48,923 nt of DNA from Enterobacter sichuanensis (GTDB lineage: Bacteria > Pseudomonadota > Gammaproteobacteria > Enterobacterales > Enterobacteriaceae), in contig NZ_POVL01000040.1 in the NCBI RefSeq assembly GCF_002939185.1, positions 1 through 48,923 on the forward strand. The letters run 5' to 3'. Shown piece by piece: positions 47,512-48,923 of the stretch. Numbering within the stretch: the stretch's first letter is position 1; every line of letters begins with the position of its first letter. Under the pieces are notes generated by a model that worked only from the letters and a program-made list of their open reading frames with translations, was not told the DNA's origin and made no database searches. The position numbers and the translations under genes were made by a program.

Positions 47512-48278
47512 GCCGGTACCTCCAGCGTGTAAAGCGCATCCAGGAACGCGCTGGCAAAACTGCCCGGGCCACGAGAGTGCGCAACGGCAACCGATCCGGC
47601 CCGTTTCATCCAGCCGCAGGCGGCAGCGACGTTATCCAGCCTGTCGCCCGGCAGCGAGCAGCTTGCCGCCACAACGGCAGAGAGCGCACACCCGGTGCCC
47701 ACCACGCGCGTCATCATCAGGTCACCGCCCGTGACCGTGCGGGTTCGTTGTCCGTCGGTGATGTAATCCACTTCACCGGTGACGACCACAATGGCGTTGG
47801 TCTGGCGGGCCAGCGCCTCGGCAGCTGGCACCGCGCTGGCAGCGGTATCGGTCGTATCAACGCCACGTCCACCCGTGCTCATGCCGGCAAGGGCCAGGAT
47901 TTCGGAGGCATTGCCGCGAATGGCCGCCGGTTTCAGGGCAAGAATTTGATGGCAAAAACGGGTGCGGAACGCCAGGGCGCCCACCGCCACCGGGTCCAGC
48001 GTCCAGGGTTTGCCTGCCTCCACTGCACTTTCAATGGCACGACGCATCGACTGGGCGCGCGGTACGGTTAGCGTGCCAAGGTTAATCAGCAGCGCATCGG
48101 CAATTTCGGCAAACTGTTCAGCCTCTTCGGCTTCAATCACCATCGCGGGGGATGCGCCAAGCGCCAGCAAAACGTTGGCCGTAAAGGTCTGCACGACATC
48201 GTTGGTCATACAATGCGTAAGCGGAGAACGGGTTCGGAAGTGGTGTAAAACGTGTAAATCGAGCTGGTCAGGCTGCAT
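47508..48278 (-). CDS. thiM: Hydroxyethylthiazole kinase
   Basis: Salvage kinase for the thiazole half of thiamine. The 256 aa sequence has [26 protein letters not shown] (about residues 22-47), [27 protein letters not shown] and the [12 protein letters not shown] motif near 200. The start at 48278 ([14 protein letters not shown]) has an AGGAG site 8 bases upstream that belongs to the riboswitch expression platform. It is the first gene after the TPP aptamer and controls entry into thiMD. Confidence 0.97.
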   Translation of the reverse strand: MQPDQLDLHVLHHFRTRSPLTHCMTNDVVQTFTANVLLALGASPAMVIEAEEAEQFAEIADALLINLGTLTVPRAQSMRRAIESAVEAGKPWTLDPVAVGALAFRTRFCHQILALKPAAIRGNASEILALAGMSTGGRGVDTTDTAASAVPAAEALARQTNAIVVVTGEVDYITDGQRTRTVTGGDLMMTRVVGTGCALSAVVAASCSLPGDRLDNVAAACGWMKRAGSVAVAHSRGPGSFASAFLDALYTLEVPA

Positions 48279-48326
48279 GGTTTCGCTCCTGCCTTGCGTG
48301 AAGAAGCGATGACCGGGAAGGCATCT

Positions 48327-48404
48327 GACTTCCCTACGCTGGCATTATCCAGATCAGGTAATACGGGTATTTCTCAGCCTTCACAAAGAAGGGCACCCCG
48401 AGTC
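48327..48404 (-). promoter_or_regulatory. TPP riboswitch (thi-box) of thiMD
   Basis: On the minus strand the aptamer runs from GACTCGGGGTGCCC through GGCTGAGAAATACCCGTAT and ACCTGATCTGGATAATGCCAG to GCGTAGGGAAGTC. The CUGAGA and ACCYGAUCUGGAUAAUGCCAGCGUAGGGA blocks are the conserved TPP-binding core. About 48 bases separate it from the thiM ATG and contain the Shine-Dalgarno AGGAG, so control is most likely at translation, as for E. coli thiM. Confidence 0.97.
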
Positions 48405-48432
48405 ATTTGGTACATTTCTGTTACTTTTTGCC

Positions 48433-48461
48433 AGATTAGGGGAAGTTGTTTGCTGACGCAA
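48433..48461 (-). promoter_or_regulatory. Predicted promoter of thiMD
   Basis: Minus strand TTGCGT (48456-48461), 17 bp spacer, TAATCT (48433-48438). Transcription would start near 48426, about 22 bp before the TPP aptamer. Confidence 0.55.
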
Positions 48462-48639
48462 GCCCGCCCTTCCGCTTATCGCTTCTTCACGCTGTACCTC
48501 GGTTTGTACCCCACTCTAAATATGAAAAAAGTCGCCATTAAGCTCCTTTGTTACATTAGTCATGATATCAAAGCATATCCTGTTGCCCCTGACCGTATAG
48601 AACGTAAAATGACCAGGCACATTCAGGAAAGGAGGCTTT

Positions 48640-48923
48640 ATGGATATCGCGCTGCTCAACAGGGGATGGAACAGAACCTGGTCAGATACCATGGTAAATC
48701 TGGAAGCCCGGAAACTCGTCGAAACAGCAAACCGGCTGTCAGCATTCTATTTGCAAGATGGGATAACACGTATCAAGTTTGTCGAAGAGATGAAACAGGT
48801 CGTAGAAAAGGAGTTTGAGACAGCGCGGCGAGCTAAAACAGACGAAGAATGCATTGTATGCATCAAAAATCTGCGTGCTGAAACAGACAATCTGCTTGAA
48901 CAAGAGCGTCTGTTAAGAACTAA
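48640..48923 (+). CDS. Unrecognised helical protein, cut by right window edge
   Basis: An open frame of 94 codons runs to the window edge. The start ATG at 48640 has a very strong ribosome site (AGGAAAGGAGG, ending 6 bases before it). The sequence begins MDIALLNRGWNRTWSDTMVN and continues with charged amphipathic helices (KFVEEMKQVVEKEFETARRAK, LRAETDNLLEQERLL) that look like a coiled-coil or small cytosolic protein. A Cys pair ECIVCI lies near residue 75. I do not recognise the family. The AT-rich composition and absence of the E. coli neighbours of thiM here suggest an accessory segment. A longer frame at 48294-48818 overlaps it and seems spurious. Confidence 0.65.
   Translation, partial: MDIALLNRGWNRTWSDTMVNLEARKLVETANRLSAFYLQDGITRIKFVEEMKQVVEKEFETARRAKTDEECIVCIKNLRAETDNLLEQERLLRT

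Noticed and set aside
48294..48818. 174-codon plus-strand frame across the TPP riboswitch
   Set aside because: It crosses the riboswitch and thiM promoter. An internal MKKVAIKLL start at 48522 looks tempting but has no ribosome site, while the frame at 48640 has an excellent one and more protein-like sequence.
1..48923. CRISPR arrays, tRNA or rRNA genes, insertion sequences
   Set aside because: No regularly spaced repeats, cloverleaf-like genes or transposase-like frames were noticed on reading both strands; a scan with dedicated tools could still find something small.

Overview
The window is chromosomal DNA of a member of the Enterobacteriaceae, most likely of the Enterobacter/Leclercia/Lelliottia type. 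Gene content and order follow the Escherichia coli region from the colanic acid cluster to thiM almost gene for gene, but the proteins differ at many positions. An ERIC element, classical REP units and a second GC-rich palindromic repeat family sit in the gaps. The identification is by recalled protein families and synteny, not by a database search.

Layout. 1-14544 (minus strand) is most of the colanic acid capsule operon: wza-wzb-wzc-wcaA-wcaB-wcaC-wcaD-wcaE-wcaF-gmd-fcl-gmm-wcaI-manC-cpsG, with cpsG cut by the left edge. Its long leader (14545 to about 15015) carries an RcsAB box and a JUMPstart/ops element. 15237-23809 holds yegH, then asmA, dcd and udk (minus strand), then the diguanylate cyclase dgcE. 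23774-26254 holds alkA (minus strand) and the Hsp70-like yegD, separated by an ERIC element that lies between a predicted Ada-type alkA promoter and the alkA start codon. 26432-37369 is the six-gene run mdtA-mdtB-mdtC-mdtD-baeS-baeR: an RND efflux system, an MFS transporter and the envelope-stress two-component system that controls them. 37507-41366 holds yegP, trhP, the sRNA gene cyaR, an unrecognised AT-rich four-helix membrane protein, and the lipid kinase yegS. 41420-46668 holds fbaB, the tightly overlapped trio yegT-yegU-yegV, and the GntR regulator yegW. 46711-48426 is the thiM-thiD salvage operon under a TPP riboswitch. The right edge cuts an unrecognised AT-rich gene.

How the genes work together. 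manC, cpsG, gmd, fcl and gmm make or turn over GDP-mannose and GDP-fucose. The wca glycosyltransferases and acetyltransferases build the colanic acid repeat, WcaD polymerises it, and Wza/Wzb/Wzc export it and control chain length. BaeSR drives mdtABCD. YegT-YegU-YegV look like an uptake, N-glycoside cleavage and sugar phosphorylation route with YegW as its likely regulator; the substrate is not known to me.

The least explained part is 39499-40389. The CyaR terminator doubles as a P2-type phage attachment core, a degenerate second copy lies about 0.86 kb downstream, and the segment between them holds the orphan membrane protein gene. No CRISPR array, tRNA, rRNA or insertion sequence was seen.
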